From Brevundimonas sp. SL130 (GTDB taxonomy: Bacteria; Pseudomonadota; Alphaproteobacteria; Caulobacterales; Caulobacteraceae), in NCBI RefSeq assembly GCF_026625805.1, contig NZ_CP113064.1:186001-250000 (forward strand): DNA of 64,000 bases, in the 5' to 3' direction. The notes below the pieces were generated by a model. That model was given only the letters and a program-made list of their open reading frames with translations. It had not been told where the DNA came from and searched no databases. Position numbers and translations under genes: made by a program. This document shows positions 1 to 9,386 of this stretch, piece after piece. How positions within the stretch are numbered: the stretch's first letter is position 1; every line of letters starts with the position of its first letter.

Positions 1-917
1 CGCATTCCCCCGCCACCCCCTCGGCGCCCTCGCCTATTGATCGCCTGGCTCTCGCCGTGGCGACCGAGCCCCAGCGCCTGCATAGTTCACCCATGACGGG
101 CCAGACAGGCGCGCGCGAAGACGCGATGCGATTCCTGTTGCAGACCGGCGCCGACGCCGGCGTGCGCATGATCGCCACCCGCCCCGGCGGCGACGGCGAG
201 CGCCTGCTGGGCCAAGCTTGGCCCTTTCCCTCGCCCTTCCGGGTGACGGTGCGCACCGTGTCGCTGAACGAAGGTCTGGATCGGGTCGAGGCTCAGGCGC
301 GCCGGTCGCTGGAACGACTGGGCTTGCCGCGCGGCGAAGCCCTGCTGGTCGATAATGCGGCCGATCTGGCCGGGGCCGAAGGCCGCGCCCTGTGGGATCG
401 TCTGCAATCCTTGAAAAATCGCGGCCTGTTCCGCAGCATCGGCTTCTGCGCCACGATCGAGGACGGGCCCGCCCTGCTGGCGCGACGTCTCGAGGCGGAT
501 GTGGTGCAGGTCTCGTGCAATCTTCTGGATCAGCGCGCCGCCGCCGAAGGCGTTCTGGACGAGCTGAAATCCGTCGGCGCCCAGGTGCATCTGGCGTCCG
601 TCTTCGCGGGCGGCCTGCTGTTCGCCGGCGGGGACGATCTGCCGCCGCATCTGGCGAACTACGCCCAGGTTCTGTCGCGGACACGGCGGCGCCTGGCGGA
701 ACGGCGTTGCGACCCGATGCAGGCGGCCCTGGCCTACGCCTTTTCTCTGGACGCCGTGGACCGGGTGGTGGCCAGCGTCGCCTCGGCCGCCGAGCTGCGC
801 GCCATCCTGGCCGCCGCCCATGCGCCCCGCCCCGATCTGAACTGGTCGGAACTGGCGCTCGAGGCGCCGGCGGCCTTCGCCGCCGACGCCCGCGCCCGCA
901 TCAGTAGCGCAGCCTGA
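1..917 (+). CDS. Aldo/keto reductase-like protein, 5' end outside window
   Basis: The reading frame is open to the left edge, so the true start is probably outside the window; a GTG at 57 and an ATG at 93 are the first in-window options. The protein shows an aldo/keto-reductase-like layout: a 'LLQTGADAGVRMIATRP' helix-strand (the 'aGi..fDTA' position of the family), then 'SLERLGL', 'LLVDNAADL', 'GLFRSIGFC' and 'DVVQVSCNLLDQRA', matching the family order of dyad helix, 'D.yl.H', 'GkiraiGvS' and 'vQ.ynll'. The usual catalytic Tyr and Lys are not obvious, so a reductase activity is not assured. The C-terminus has the family's 'AALAYAFSLDAVDRVVASVAS' segment. It converges on the B12 receptor gene and overlaps its end by 17 bases. 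Fold assignment is fairly good; substrate is unknown. Confidence 0.6.
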   Translation, partial: HSPATPSAPSPIDRLALAVATEPQRLHSSPMTGQTGAREDAMRFLLQTGADAGVRMIATRPGGDGERLLGQAWPFPSPFRVTVRTVSLNEGLDRVEAQARRSLERLGLPRGEALLVDNAADLAGAEGRALWDRLQSLKNRGLFRSIGFCATIEDGPALLARRLEADVVQVSCNLLDQRAAAEGVLDELKSVGAQVHLASVFAGGLLFAGGDDLPPHLANYAQVLSRTRRRLAERRCDPMQAALAYAFSLDAVDRVVASVASAAELRAILAAAHAPRPDLNWSELALEAPAAFAADARARISSAA

Positions 918-2742
918 CCCCGACATAGGCCGAACGACCGGGCTCGCCGTAGCCCAGCACCTGCTGATACTGCTCGTCGGCCAGGTTCTCGACCCGCGCC
1001 GTCAGGGCGATCTGATCCGTCAGCTGATAGGCCGCGTTCAGATTGGCGGTGACGAAGCTGTCGCGCACGCCGCCCGAATCGTCCTGGTCGCCCTCGGCGC
1101 GAACGGTCAGGGCGCCCGAAATCCGATCCCCCGTCCAGCCCAGGGTCGCCGATCCCGCATGTTCAGGCACGCGCAGCAGGCGCGCGCCGGTCGAGCGGTC
1201 TTCGGCGTCGGTCCAGGCATAGGCCAGGGTCAGGTCGAACCCGCCGCCGAGCATGGCGCGTCCTTCCAGCTCGACCCCGTCCGAGCGGGTCCGCGCGATG
1301 TTGATGTAATAGCTGTCGAAGGTCGTCCGATCGGTGAAATAGGTGATCTGGTCTTCGATGTTCAGCCGGTACAGGGTGGCGCGACCGTCGAACCGGCCGT
1401 CGGCGGAGGCCCAGCCGAGGGCGATCTCGACGCTGTCGGCCGTTTCCGGCTTCAGCGTGGGGACGGGGACCGACGAATAGCAGAAGTCGCAGACCGCCTG
1501 GCTGATCGACGGCGCCTTGAAGCCCGTGCCATAGGCGCCGGACAGGGTGAAGCCGCCGGCCAGGTCATAGGCCGCCGAGATTCGGCCCGTGGTCTTGGAG
1601 CCGAAGTCGTCGGTGTCGTCGAACCGCAGGCCGCCGGTGACGCTGAGCGCCTCGGTGACGGCGTAGCGGCCGGTGGCGAAGACCGAGGTCGTGCCCAGAT
1701 CCTGTTTGGCGCCGGTGGAGACGCTGCCTTCGGTCTCCTCGCGCTCTGCCCCGAAGGCATAGGTCGCGGCGCCGGTCGCGCCGTCGGCCTGCCAGCGATA
1801 GGCTTGGCGGTTGGCCTCATAGGTCGAGGGATAGTCGCTGAAGGTGTCGCGCTGGATGTCCGAGGCGGAGACGCTGAACTGATGGTTCAGACCCAGGGCC
1901 TTCAGGCTGATGCGGCCGAAGCCGGACCATTGTTCGGACTCCTGGCTGTCATCGGTGTCGGCCAGGGCATAGGTCGGGGCCGGGTAGCCGTCCAGATCGG
2001 CCTCGCTCTTGGACCAGCGGGCCGAGCCGTCGAGCTTGACCGTGTCCGAGACGGCGTAGCGCCCCTTCAAGCCCACGGTGGTGTTGGTGAAGCCGTCGGC
2101 TTCCGTATTGCCGTCGGCCTCGTCCGCCGCAGAAATCCCGTCGGTGTCGAAATGCGAGACATAGCCGCCCAAGGCCCAGGTCTCGTTGGCGACGCCGGCG
2201 GCCAGGCGGCCGCGCACGGTGTCGTAGCTGCCGGCCTCGGCCTCGGCGCGCAGGCCGTCGATCTCCTTGGTGGTGAAGGCGATCACGCCGCCGATGGCGT
2301 CGGAACCCCACAGCGAGGACTGGGGCCCGGACAGGACCTCGATCCGGTCGATGTCGCCCAGTTCGAAGCCGGAAAAGTCATAGGCGCCATTGACCTCGGA
2401 GGCGTCATTGACCGGCGCCCCGTCGACGAGGACCAGGGTCTTGCCGGGGGTCGCGCCACGCATGCGGACCTGGGCGACGCCGCCAAACGCGCCCGTGCGG
2501 GTCACCGACAGGCCCGGAACATCGGACAGGATGTCGGCGGCGAAGACGGCGCCGCGCTGTTCGATGGTCTTGGAATCGATGACGCGGGCGCCGGGCGTTT
2601 CGGCGACGATGGCGGGCAGGCGGGTGGCGGTGACGACGACGTCGTCCAGCGGAGTCGCATCGTCGGCCGCCAGGGCGGGCGCGGCGAAGGCGCCCACCGT
2701 TACAGAAAGGGCCGCCGTGGAGAGAAGAATGGAGCGCTTCAT
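901..2742 (-). CDS. btuB: TonB-dependent vitamin B12 outer-membrane receptor (BtuB-like)
   Basis: 613 residues, close to the usual BtuB length. A Sec signal peptide (residues 1-25, ending 'APALA') is followed by a TonB box ('DDVVVTATR', about 33-41). The plug domain (about 45-150) carries 'ADILSDVPGLSV', 'QVRMRGATPGKTLVLVDG' and 'IEVLSGPQSSLWGSDAIGGVI'. The remainder is a 22-strand-type barrel ending in an aromatic residue ('YVGVRLRY'). Such proteins import cobalamin across the outer membrane with TonB energy. The B12 assignment rests mainly on the cobalamin riboswitch in the leader (2900-3062), which is stronger evidence than the receptor sequence alone. No periplasmic or inner-membrane B12 transporter gene is in the window; the operon may continue beyond the left edge, although the converging reductase gene argues against it. 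Confidence 0.88.
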   Translation of the reverse strand: MKRSILLSTAALSVTVGAFAAPALAADDATPLDDVVVTATRLPAIVAETPGARVIDSKTIEQRGAVFAADILSDVPGLSVTRTGAFGGVAQVRMRGATPGKTLVLVDGAPVNDASEVNGAYDFSGFELGDIDRIEVLSGPQSSLWGSDAIGGVIAFTTKEIDGLRAEAEAGSYDTVRGRLAAGVANETWALGGYVSHFDTDGISAADEADGNTEADGFTNTTVGLKGRYAVSDTVKLDGSARWSKSEADLDGYPAPTYALADTDDSQESEQWSGFGRISLKALGLNHQFSVSASDIQRDTFSDYPSTYEANRQAYRWQADGATGAATYAFGAEREETEGSVSTGAKQDLGTTSVFATGRYAVTEALSVTGGLRFDDTDDFGSKTTGRISAAYDLAGGFTLSGAYGTGFKAPSISQAVCDFCYSSVPVPTLKPETADSVEIALGWASADGRFDGRATLYRLNIEDQITYFTDRTTFDSYYINIARTRSDGVELEGRAMLGGGFDLTLAYAWTDAEDRSTGARLLRVPEHAGSATLGWTGDRISGALTVRAEGDQDDSGGVRDSFVTANLNAAYQLTDQIALTARVENLADEQYQQVLGYGEPGRSAYVGVRLRY

Positions 2743-2899
2743 TGAGCGAGAATCCCCGATGTCGGCTCCGCGAGTGCGCGCGAGGAACCGGTATGAGCGA
2801 GCCGATCCGCCGGGCCTGAAAGGTCCGGACGGCGCAAGATCGGGTCGCTACGACGAGAAGTCCCCGCGCCTCTGTCTGGTCCCGGACAGCGGACGAGCG

Positions 2900-3062
2900 A
2901 CGTTAGGCGGCCAGGTTTCCTGGCTTGCGGGTCAAAAACCGCCGTCCTCGCCTTCCCAGTTTCCCAGTGGCGCCGAGGTCGAGACCCCGGACGGACGACG
3001 CTCTCGCCGCCTACAGTTGCGGGCACAGCCACGGTGTCTCACCGTGTTCCCTTAACCGCCTG
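2900..3062 (-). promoter_or_regulatory. Cobalamin (adenosylcobalamin-class) riboswitch in btuB leader
   Basis: Read on the minus strand, the leader has the conserved cobalamin aptamer elements in order: 'TTAAGGGAACACGGTG', a short hairpin 'GGTGAGACACC', 'GCCCGCAACTGTAGGCGGC', 'GCCACTGGGAAACTGGGAAG', and finally the B12 box 'AGCCAGGAAACCTGGCC' (about 2909-2925). It lies 158 bases upstream of the btuB start codon. Known members of this class repress receptor synthesis when cobalamin is bound. The expression platform was not resolved by eye; no strong T-run terminator was seen, so translational control is a reasonable inference. Confidence 0.93.
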
Positions 3063-3149
3063 ACGCGGCCTATCGCAGGGGTGAGAAGCCTGTGCAAGAG
3101 CCGTGAACGGGCTTGAGCGGTCGGCTGTGATCCTTCACCCTGACAGCAC

Positions 3150-5852
3150 ATGAACGCGCCCGCTTTCCCGCCCCCCGAACATTCGCCCGAAATCGCCGCC
3201 TCCCTGGAGGGCGCGACGCCCTTCATGGCGCAGTATCTGACGGCCAAGGCCGGGCAGCCGGACGCCATACTCTTCTTCCGCATGGGGGATTTCTACGAGC
3301 TGTTCTTCAAGGACGCCGAGGTGGCCGCTGCCGCCCTGGGCATCACCCTGACCAAGCGGGGCAAGCATCAGGGCGAGGACATTCCCATGGCGGGCGTGCC
3401 GGTCCATGCCCTGGACGGCTATCTGGCCCGGCTGATCCGCATGGGTCACAAGGTCGCCATCTGCGAACAGCTGGAAGACCCCGCCGAGGCCAAGAAGCGC
3501 GGCGGCAAGGCCGTGGTCCACCGCGGCGTGGTGCGGGTGGTGACGCCCGGCACCCTGACCGAGGACAGTCTGCTGGACGCGCGCGGCGCCAATCGGCTGG
3601 CGGCCGTGGCGATCCGCAAGGGGCGGGCGGCGGTCGCCGTGGTGGAACTGTCGTCCGGGGCCGTGGACAGCGTCGCCTGTGCGCTCGAGGATCTAGGCGC
3701 CGCCCTGGCGGCGTTTCGGCCGTCCGAGGTTCTGGTCACGGACCGGATCTACTCCGACCCGACGACGCGGGACGCCCTGGACGGGTCCGGCGGCGTGGTT
3801 CAGGCCCTGGCGAGCGCCATCGCCGAACCCCAGGCGGCGCGGGTCCGCGTCGAACGGCTGTACGGGGTTGCGGCCCTGGACGGTTTCGGCGCCTTCGAGG
3901 AGGCCGAGGTCTCGGCCCTGGGCCTGATCGCCGCCTATCTGGAAACGACCCAGGCCGGCAAGGTTCCGGCCCTGGCCCCGCCGCGCCGGCTGGGCGAGAG
4001 CGGATTTCTGGCCATCGATCCGGCCACCCGCACCAGTCTGGAGATCGACCGGACGCAGCGGGGCGAGCGCGAAGGCTCGCTGCTGGCCTGTATCGACCGC
4101 ACCGTCACCTCGGGCGGAGCGCGGGCCCTGGCGGAGCGGATCGCCCGGCCGCTGCGCGATCCGCTGGCGATCAACGAACAACTCGACGCGGTCGAATGGC
4201 TGCTGGAGCGGCGCGACCTGCGGCGTGATCTGCGCGACGGCCTGAAGGCTTCGGCCGACGTCGCCCGCGCGGTCGGGCGGCTGGCCTTGGGCCGCGGCGG
4301 TCCGCGCGATCTGGCGGCGGTGCGGGTCGGCCTGTCGATCGCGGAGGGGATCGCCGGTCTGTTCATCGGTCAGGTGGACCCGATCACCGGCCAGCCGCGC
4401 CGCATCGCCCTGGCCCTGGACCGGCTCAGCCTGTCGCCCGAGGTGTCCCGGCTGAAGGCCGATCTGATCGACGGCCTGGTGGACGAGCCGTCGCATCTGG
4501 CGCGCGACGGCGGCTTTGTGCGCCCCGACTATCGCCCCGAACTGGACGCCGCCCGCACCCTGCGCGACGACAGCCGACGGGTGGTCGCCGATCTGGAGGC
4601 CCGCGCCGTCGCTGAGTCCGGCGTGGCCTTTAAGGTCAAGCACAACGCCGTCCTGGGCTATTTCCTGGAAACCTCGGCCAAGGCGGCGGAGGGCCTGCTG
4701 CGAGCCGGCCCCGACAGCCCCTTCATCCATCGTCAGACCCTGGCCAGCCAGGTGCGGTTCACCACGGTCGAACTGTCGGAACTGGACGCCAAGATCAGCC
4801 AGGCCGGCCATCGCGCCCTGGCCATCGAGGGCGAGACCTTCGAAGGCTGGCGGCGCGAGGTCGCCCGTCTGGCCCAGCCGTTACAGGCGGTCGCCGAAGC
4901 CCTGGCGGAACTGGACGCCCATGCGGCCCTGGCCGAATGGGCGCAAGAAGTCGGGGCGACCCGGCCGGTGGTGGACGACAGCCTGGTCTTCTCGGTCGAG
5001 GCCGGGCGGCATCCGGTGGTCGAGGCGGCCGTCAAGGCGGCGGGCGACGCCTATACGCCCAATAATGCGCGTCTGGACGGGTCCGGATCGGACTGCGCGC
5101 GTCTGGCCATCGTCACCGGACCGAACATGGCGGGCAAGTCGACCTTCCTGCGTCAGAACGCCTTGCTGGTCATCCTGGCCCAGGCCGGGGCCTTCGTGCC
5201 GGCGCGGTCGATGCGTCTGGGCGTGGTCGATCGGCTGTTCAGCCGCGTCGGGGCGGGCGACGACCTGGCGCGCGGCCGGTCCACCTTCATGATGGAGATG
5301 GTCGAGACCGCCGCCATCCTGACCCAGGCGACGCCGCGCAGCTTTGTGGTTCTGGACGAGATCGGGCGCGGCACGGCCACCTATGACGGCCTGGCCATCG
5401 CCTGGGCCACGGCCGAGGCCCTGCACGACGTCAATCGGGCCCGCACCCTGTTCGCCACCCACTATCACGAACTGGCCCAGCTGGAGACGCGGCTGGACCA
5501 TGTCTGCAACCTATCCATGACGGCCAAGGAGTGGAACGGGGATCTGGTCTTCCTGCATGAGGCGGCGCCGGGGGCGGCGGACCGGTCTTACGGGGTGCAG
5601 GTGGCCAAGCTGGCCGGGGTGCCGCTGGCCGTCGTGGCCCGCGCGAAATCGGTGCTGGAGCGGCTGGAGGGCGAGAAGGCGGCGACAGCGCGGCTGGACG
5701 ACCTGCCGCTGTTCGCCATGGCTGAACCGCCGCCCGTCTGGACTCCCTCGCCGGTGGAGACGGCGCTGGACGCCGTGGATCCCGACGCTCTGACGCCTCG
5801 CGAAGCGCTGGAGGCCCTCTACAGACTGAAGGGAATGCGCGCGTCGGGGTAA
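3150..5852 (+). CDS. mutS: DNA mismatch repair protein MutS
   Basis: 900 residues, near the usual length for alphaproteobacterial MutS. It recognises base mismatches and small loops and, with MutL, starts methyl-independent repair in this class. The mismatch-reading domain I is clear: 'FFRMGDFYELF' (about 42-52), containing the Phe-x-Glu-type wedge, and 'KRGKHQGEDIPMAGVP'. The ATPase domain has Walker A 'GPNMAGKST' (about 657-665), the 'STFMMEMVE' signature and Walker B 'FVVLDEIGRGTATYDG' (about 731-746). Start at ATG 3150; no strong ribosome-binding site precedes it. It is divergent from btuB, so the 3063-3149 gap should hold both promoters. The C-terminus ('TPREALEALYRLKGM') is the usual end motif. 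Confidence 0.98.
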   Translation: MNAPAFPPPEHSPEIAASLEGATPFMAQYLTAKAGQPDAILFFRMGDFYELFFKDAEVAAAALGITLTKRGKHQGEDIPMAGVPVHALDGYLARLIRMGHKVAICEQLEDPAEAKKRGGKAVVHRGVVRVVTPGTLTEDSLLDARGANRLAAVAIRKGRAAVAVVELSSGAVDSVACALEDLGAALAAFRPSEVLVTDRIYSDPTTRDALDGSGGVVQALASAIAEPQAARVRVERLYGVAALDGFGAFEEAEVSALGLIAAYLETTQAGKVPALAPPRRLGESGFLAIDPATRTSLEIDRTQRGEREGSLLACIDRTVTSGGARALAERIARPLRDPLAINEQLDAVEWLLERRDLRRDLRDGLKASADVARAVGRLALGRGGPRDLAAVRVGLSIAEGIAGLFIGQVDPITGQPRRIALALDRLSLSPEVSRLKADLIDGLVDEPSHLARDGGFVRPDYRPELDAARTLRDDSRRVVADLEARAVAESGVAFKVKHNAVLGYFLETSAKAAEGLLRAGPDSPFIHRQTLASQVRFTTVELSELDAKISQAGHRALAIEGETFEGWRREVARLAQPLQAVAEALAELDAHAALAEWAQEVGATRPVVDDSLVFSVEAGRHPVVEAAVKAAGDAYTPNNARLDGSGSDCARLAIVTGPNMAGKSTFLRQNALLVILAQAGAFVPARSMRLGVVDRLFSRVGAGDDLARGRSTFMMEMVETAAILTQATPRSFVVLDEIGRGTATYDGLAIAWATAEALHDVNRARTLFATHYHELAQLETRLDHVCNLSMTAKEWNGDLVFLHEAAPGAADRSYGVQVAKLAGVPLAVVARAKSVLERLEGEKAATARLDDLPLFAMAEPPPVWTPSPVETALDAVDPDALTPREALEALYRLKGMRASG

Positions 5853-5939
5853 GATAAGCGATTTGCGACAGGAAGGTTTTTAACCTCGTCGTGTCAGTGA
5901 GGCTTGACTGGGAAGAGTAAGCTTCCCCTGGATACGACC

Positions 5940-7766
5940 ATGAAACTCAGCGCGCTATCCCTCTCGGCCAAGGCGGCCCTCATGGTGATCGCCGCCTTGG
6001 CCGCCCTGACCGCAACCTTGCTGGCGGTGGCGGTGGTTCTTCTGACGCGGGATGCAGAGGCCGGCGCCGCCGAACGCCAAGAGACGAACATGCGCGTCGC
6101 TTGGGATGTTCTAGCCGATTACGGCGACGGCTTCTCGGCGCGGGACGGCAAACTCTATGTCGGCTCCACCCCGATGAACGACTTCGTCGAGCCGGTGGAC
6201 CGGATCAAGGCCCTGGTCGGCGGCACGGCGACGATCTTCATGGACGACCTGCGGGTTACGACCAATGTGGTCAAGGACGACGGGTCGCGCGCCGTCGGCA
6301 CCAAGCTGAAGCCCGGTCCCGTCTATGATGCGGTGTTGAAGTCCGGCCAGACCTATCGCGGTCAGGCGGACATCCTGGGCAAGCCCTATTTCGTCGCCTA
6401 CGACCCCATCAAGAACGCCGCCGGCCAGACGATAGGCGTGCTGTATGTCGGGATTCCCAAGGCCGACTTCATGGCCTCTGTGAACCATATGATGATCGGC
6501 CTACTGATTTGCGGCGTCGTCGTCACCCTGCTGGTGGTGATGGGATGTCTGCTCGCCTCGCGCCGGATGTTCTCGCCGTTGAAGGCTCTGTGCGAGCGGA
6601 TGGAGGCCCTGCGTCAGGGCCGCACCGACTTTGACGCCCCCTGGGTTTCGCGCTCTGACGACATCGGCCAGATCGCCCGCGCCGTCATCGCCTTCCGCGA
6701 CGCCGCCGTGCGCCAGAAGGCGACCGAAAGCGAGGCCGAGGCGATGCGCGAGACCGCCCTCGCAACCCACGCCGCCGGGGAAGCCGAACGCGAACGTCTG
6801 GCTGAGGAGGACGCGATCGTGGTCGGGGCCCTCGGCGACGGGCTGGCGGCCCTGGCGCGCGGCGATCTGAGCCACCGCATCACCGCAACCTTCGCCGAAC
6901 GCAGCCGCAAGCTGAAAGACGATTACAACACCGCCGCCGACACCCTGGCGGGAACCATGGGCGACATCATCGAACTGGTCGGCGCCATGCAGGCGGGAAC
7001 CACGGAGGTGTCAGGCGCCACCGACGACCTGTCGCGCCGCACCGAACGTCAGGCCGCCGCCCTGGAACAGACCGCCGCCGCCCTGGATCAGATCACCGTC
7101 ACCGTCCGTAAGACGGCCGAGGGCGCTCAATCCGCCGCCGACATCACCGCCCAGGCGCGCGGCGGGGCCGGCACGCGCGAACAGATCATCGCCGACACCA
7201 CCGCCGCCATGGGCGAGATCGAGGCCACCTCGGGCCGGATCAGCGAAATCATCGGCGTCATCGACGAAATCGCCTTCCAGACCAATCTGTTGGCCCTAAA
7301 CGCCGGGGTCGAGGCGGCCCGTGCGGGCGAGGCGGGTCGAGGCTTCGCCGTTGTGGCGTCCGAAGTGCGCGCCCTGGCGCAACGCTCGGCCGACGCCGCG
7401 CGCGAGATCAAGGGCCTGATCGCCGCCTCCAGCGCCAGCGTCGGCGAAGGCGCCCGTCTGGTGTCCCAAACCGGCGGCGCCCTGACCGCCCTGATCAGCC
7501 AGGTGGCCGAGATCAACCAGCTGGCGGCCGATATCGCCGCCTCAGCCAAGGAACAGGCCGTCGGCCTGGCCGAGATCAACGTCGCCGTGAACCAGATGGA
7601 CCAGACGACCCAGCAGAACGCCGCCATGGTCGAACAGACCACCGCCGCCAACCAGGCCCTGAGCCAGGAAGCCGAAAAACTGGCCGAACTGGTGTCGCGT
7701 TTCCGCATCGGCGAGACCGCGCGCGGCGGTCGCGCCCAGGGCGACCGGACGTCCTGGGCCGCCTGA
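5940..7766 (+). CDS. Methyl-accepting chemotaxis protein, Cache-type sensor
   Basis: 608 residues from ATG 5940; a TTG 36 bases upstream (5904) is in frame but less likely. Layout: cytoplasmic tip, TM1 (about 12-36), a periplasmic single-Cache-like domain (about 37-180; '[17 protein letters not shown]', '[27 protein letters not shown]'), TM2 (about 184-207), HAMP region(s), and a long coiled-coil signalling domain whose tip '[20 protein letters not shown]' lies near 440-460. Cache receptors of this type sense small organic ligands; the ligand is not deducible. The extreme C-terminus is Trp-Ala-Ala, which resembles hydrophobic/Ala-Ala ClpXP degrons and recalls the ClpX-dependent turnover of Caulobacter McpA (inference). 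No other che genes are nearby, so it is an orphan receptor. Confidence 0.95.
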   Translation: MKLSALSLSAKAALMVIAALAALTATLLAVAVVLLTRDAEAGAAERQETNMRVAWDVLADYGDGFSARDGKLYVGSTPMNDFVEPVDRIKALVGGTATIFMDDLRVTTNVVKDDGSRAVGTKLKPGPVYDAVLKSGQTYRGQADILGKPYFVAYDPIKNAAGQTIGVLYVGIPKADFMASVNHMMIGLLICGVVVTLLVVMGCLLASRRMFSPLKALCERMEALRQGRTDFDAPWVSRSDDIGQIARAVIAFRDAAVRQKATESEAEAMRETALATHAAGEAERERLAEEDAIVVGALGDGLAALARGDLSHRITATFAERSRKLKDDYNTAADTLAGTMGDIIELVGAMQAGTTEVSGATDDLSRRTERQAAALEQTAAALDQITVTVRKTAEGAQSAADITAQARGGAGTREQIIADTTAAMGEIEATSGRISEIIGVIDEIAFQTNLLALNAGVEAARAGEAGRGFAVVASEVRALAQRSADAAREIKGLIAASSASVGEGARLVSQTGGALTALISQVAEINQLAADIAASAKEQAVGLAEINVAVNQMDQTTQQNAAMVEQTTAANQALSQEAEKLAELVSRFRIGETARGGRAQGDRTSWAA

Positions 7767-7793
7767 CGCCTGATCGACCCGCCCAAAACAAGA

Positions 7794-7826
7794 GGCCCGC
7801 CCGGTGATCGCCGGGCGGGCCTTTTT
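7794..7826 (+). terminator. Rho-independent terminator after the chemoreceptor gene
   Basis: Perfect 11-bp stem GGCCCGCCCGG (7794-7804) / CCGGGCGGGCC (7811-7821), six-base loop, then TTTTT. It sits between the converging chemoreceptor and lipoamide dehydrogenase genes. The opposite strand has only a broken T-run (TCTTGTTTTGG), so activity is stronger for the plus strand but may be bidirectional. Confidence 0.9.
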
Positions 7827-7856
7827 CGTTTCAGACACCTGAGAAGCTGCGGCCGA

Positions 7857-9263
7857 TCAGGCCTGCATCATCCAGCCTTCGACATCCATGGCCGCCTGAC
7901 GCACGGCTTCCGAACGGGTCGGGTGGGCGTGGCAGGTGCGGGCGATGTCTTCCGACGAACCGCCGAAGCCCATGGTGATGGCGGCTTCGTGGATCATCTC
8001 GCCGGCCTGGGGGCCCATGATGTGGACGCCCAGAACCTTGTCGGTGGCGGCGTCGGCCAGAACCTTGGCGAAACCGTCGGTCTCGTGGTTGATCTTGGCG
8101 CGGCTGTTGGCGGTGAAGGGGAATTTGCCCTTCTTGTAGGCGACGCCGGCGGCCTTCAGCTGTTCCTCGGTCTGACCGACCCAGGCCACTTCGGGGAAGG
8201 TGTAGACCACGCTGGGGACCAGGGCGTAGTCGACGTGGCCGTATTTGCCGGCGATGGTGTCGATCACGGCGACCGCGTCTTCTTCCGCCTTGTGCGCCAG
8301 CATCGGGCCGTGGGTCACGTCGCCGATCACCCACACTCCGTCGGCCACCTTGAAGTGGTCATGGTCGATGAAGCCGCGCTTGTCCGGCGTGACGCCGACG
8401 CTCTCCAGACCCAGGCCTTCGGTGTAGGGGCGACGGCCGATGGCGACCAGGACGACGTCGGCCTTCAGGGTTTCCGCCGCACCGCCGGCCGACGGTTCGA
8501 CCGTCAGCTCGACCCCGTCCTTGACCGACTTGGCGGCCGTGACCTTGGCGCCCAGTTTGAAGCTCATGCCCTGTTTGGTCAGGGTGCGTTGGAAGGCGGT
8601 GGCGACCTCGGTGTCCATGCCGGGGGTGATGCGGTCCAGGAATTCGACCACCGTGACCTCGGCGCCCAGGCGGCGCCAGACCGAACCCAGCTCCAGGCCG
8701 ATGATGCCGGCGCCGACCACAATCAGCTTCTTCGGCACGGCCGGCAGGGACAGGGCGCCGGTGGAATCAATCACCTTGCCCGCTTCGAAGGCGACGCCCG
8801 GCAGGGGGGTGGGCTCCGAGCCGGTGGCGATGACGATGTTCTTGGCGTCCAGCGTCTGGACCGAACCGTCGGCGGCGGTCACCTCGACCTTTCCTTTTCC
8901 GACAATCTTGCCGCGACCCTTGATCCAGTCGGCCTTGTTCTTCTTGAACAGGAATTCGATCCCCTTGGTCAGGGCGGTGACGCTGTCGTCCTTGGACTTG
9001 TGCATCTGGCCCAGGTTCAGCTTGGGCTGGACCTCGATGCCGATCTTGGCGAATTCGGTATTGGCGGCGTCGAACATTTCCGAGGCGTGGAGCAGGGCCT
9101 TGGACGGCATGCAGCCGACGTTCAGGCAGGTGCCCCCCAGGGTGGCGCGCATCTCGACACAGGCGACCTTGAGGCCCAGCTGGCCGGCGCGGATCGCGGC
9201 GTTATAGCCGCCGGGCCCTCCGCCGATGATGACGACGTCGTAGGGAGCGGTGGCTTCGGCCAT
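7857..9263 (-). CDS. lpdA: Dihydrolipoyl dehydrogenase (E3)
   Basis: 468 residues. It reoxidises dihydrolipoyl groups of the 2-oxo acid dehydrogenase complexes and transfers electrons to NAD through FAD and a redox disulfide. Visible: FAD-binding 'VVIIGGGPGGYNAAIRAGQLG' split over residues 10-30, active-site disulfide Cys46/Cys51 in 'GGTCLNVGCMPSK', NAD-binding 'VVGAGIIGLELG', and the C-terminal catalytic 'CHAHPTRSE' His-Glu pair at the dimer interface. ATG 9263 was chosen over an upstream in-frame start (9332) because AGAGGA lies just before it and the protein then starts at the usual distance from the FAD motif. No other complex genes (E1, E2) are next to it; the following minus-strand gene is an unrelated sensor kinase. 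Confidence 0.95.
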   Translation of the reverse strand: MAEATAPYDVVIIGGGPGGYNAAIRAGQLGLKVACVEMRATLGGTCLNVGCMPSKALLHASEMFDAANTEFAKIGIEVQPKLNLGQMHKSKDDSVTALTKGIEFLFKKNKADWIKGRGKIVGKGKVEVTAADGSVQTLDAKNIVIATGSEPTPLPGVAFEAGKVIDSTGALSLPAVPKKLIVVGAGIIGLELGSVWRRLGAEVTVVEFLDRITPGMDTEVATAFQRTLTKQGMSFKLGAKVTAAKSVKDGVELTVEPSAGGAAETLKADVVLVAIGRRPYTEGLGLESVGVTPDKRGFIDHDHFKVADGVWVIGDVTHGPMLAHKAEEDAVAVIDTIAGKYGHVDYALVPSVVYTFPEVAWVGQTEEQLKAAGVAYKKGKFPFTANSRAKINHETDGFAKVLADAATDKVLGVHIMGPQAGEMIHEAAITMGFGGSSEDIARTCHAHPTRSEAVRQAAMDVEGWMMQA

Positions 9264-9386
9264 GATATCCTCTGGTCTTCTGGCGCGTGGGGGCAGGCGG
9301 GCGGACACTAGCGCCGACCCGGCAAGGGTCAACCGCCGTGCGTCATATGGGGCCTCGGAATCGACCTTTGCAGGGGGCCGCGGCGC

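Noticed and set aside
1159-2745. Long plus-strand reading frame (528 codons) across the btuB gene
   Set aside because: It mirrors a real minus-strand gene with signal peptide, TonB box and plug motifs; the plus frame is Gly/Ala/Arg-rich with no domain, a usual high-GC artefact.
5910-5927. Short hairpin GGGAAG/CTTCCC upstream of the chemoreceptor start
   Set aside because: Only six base pairs, no T-run, and it spans a possible leader of the gene; not enough to call a regulatory element.
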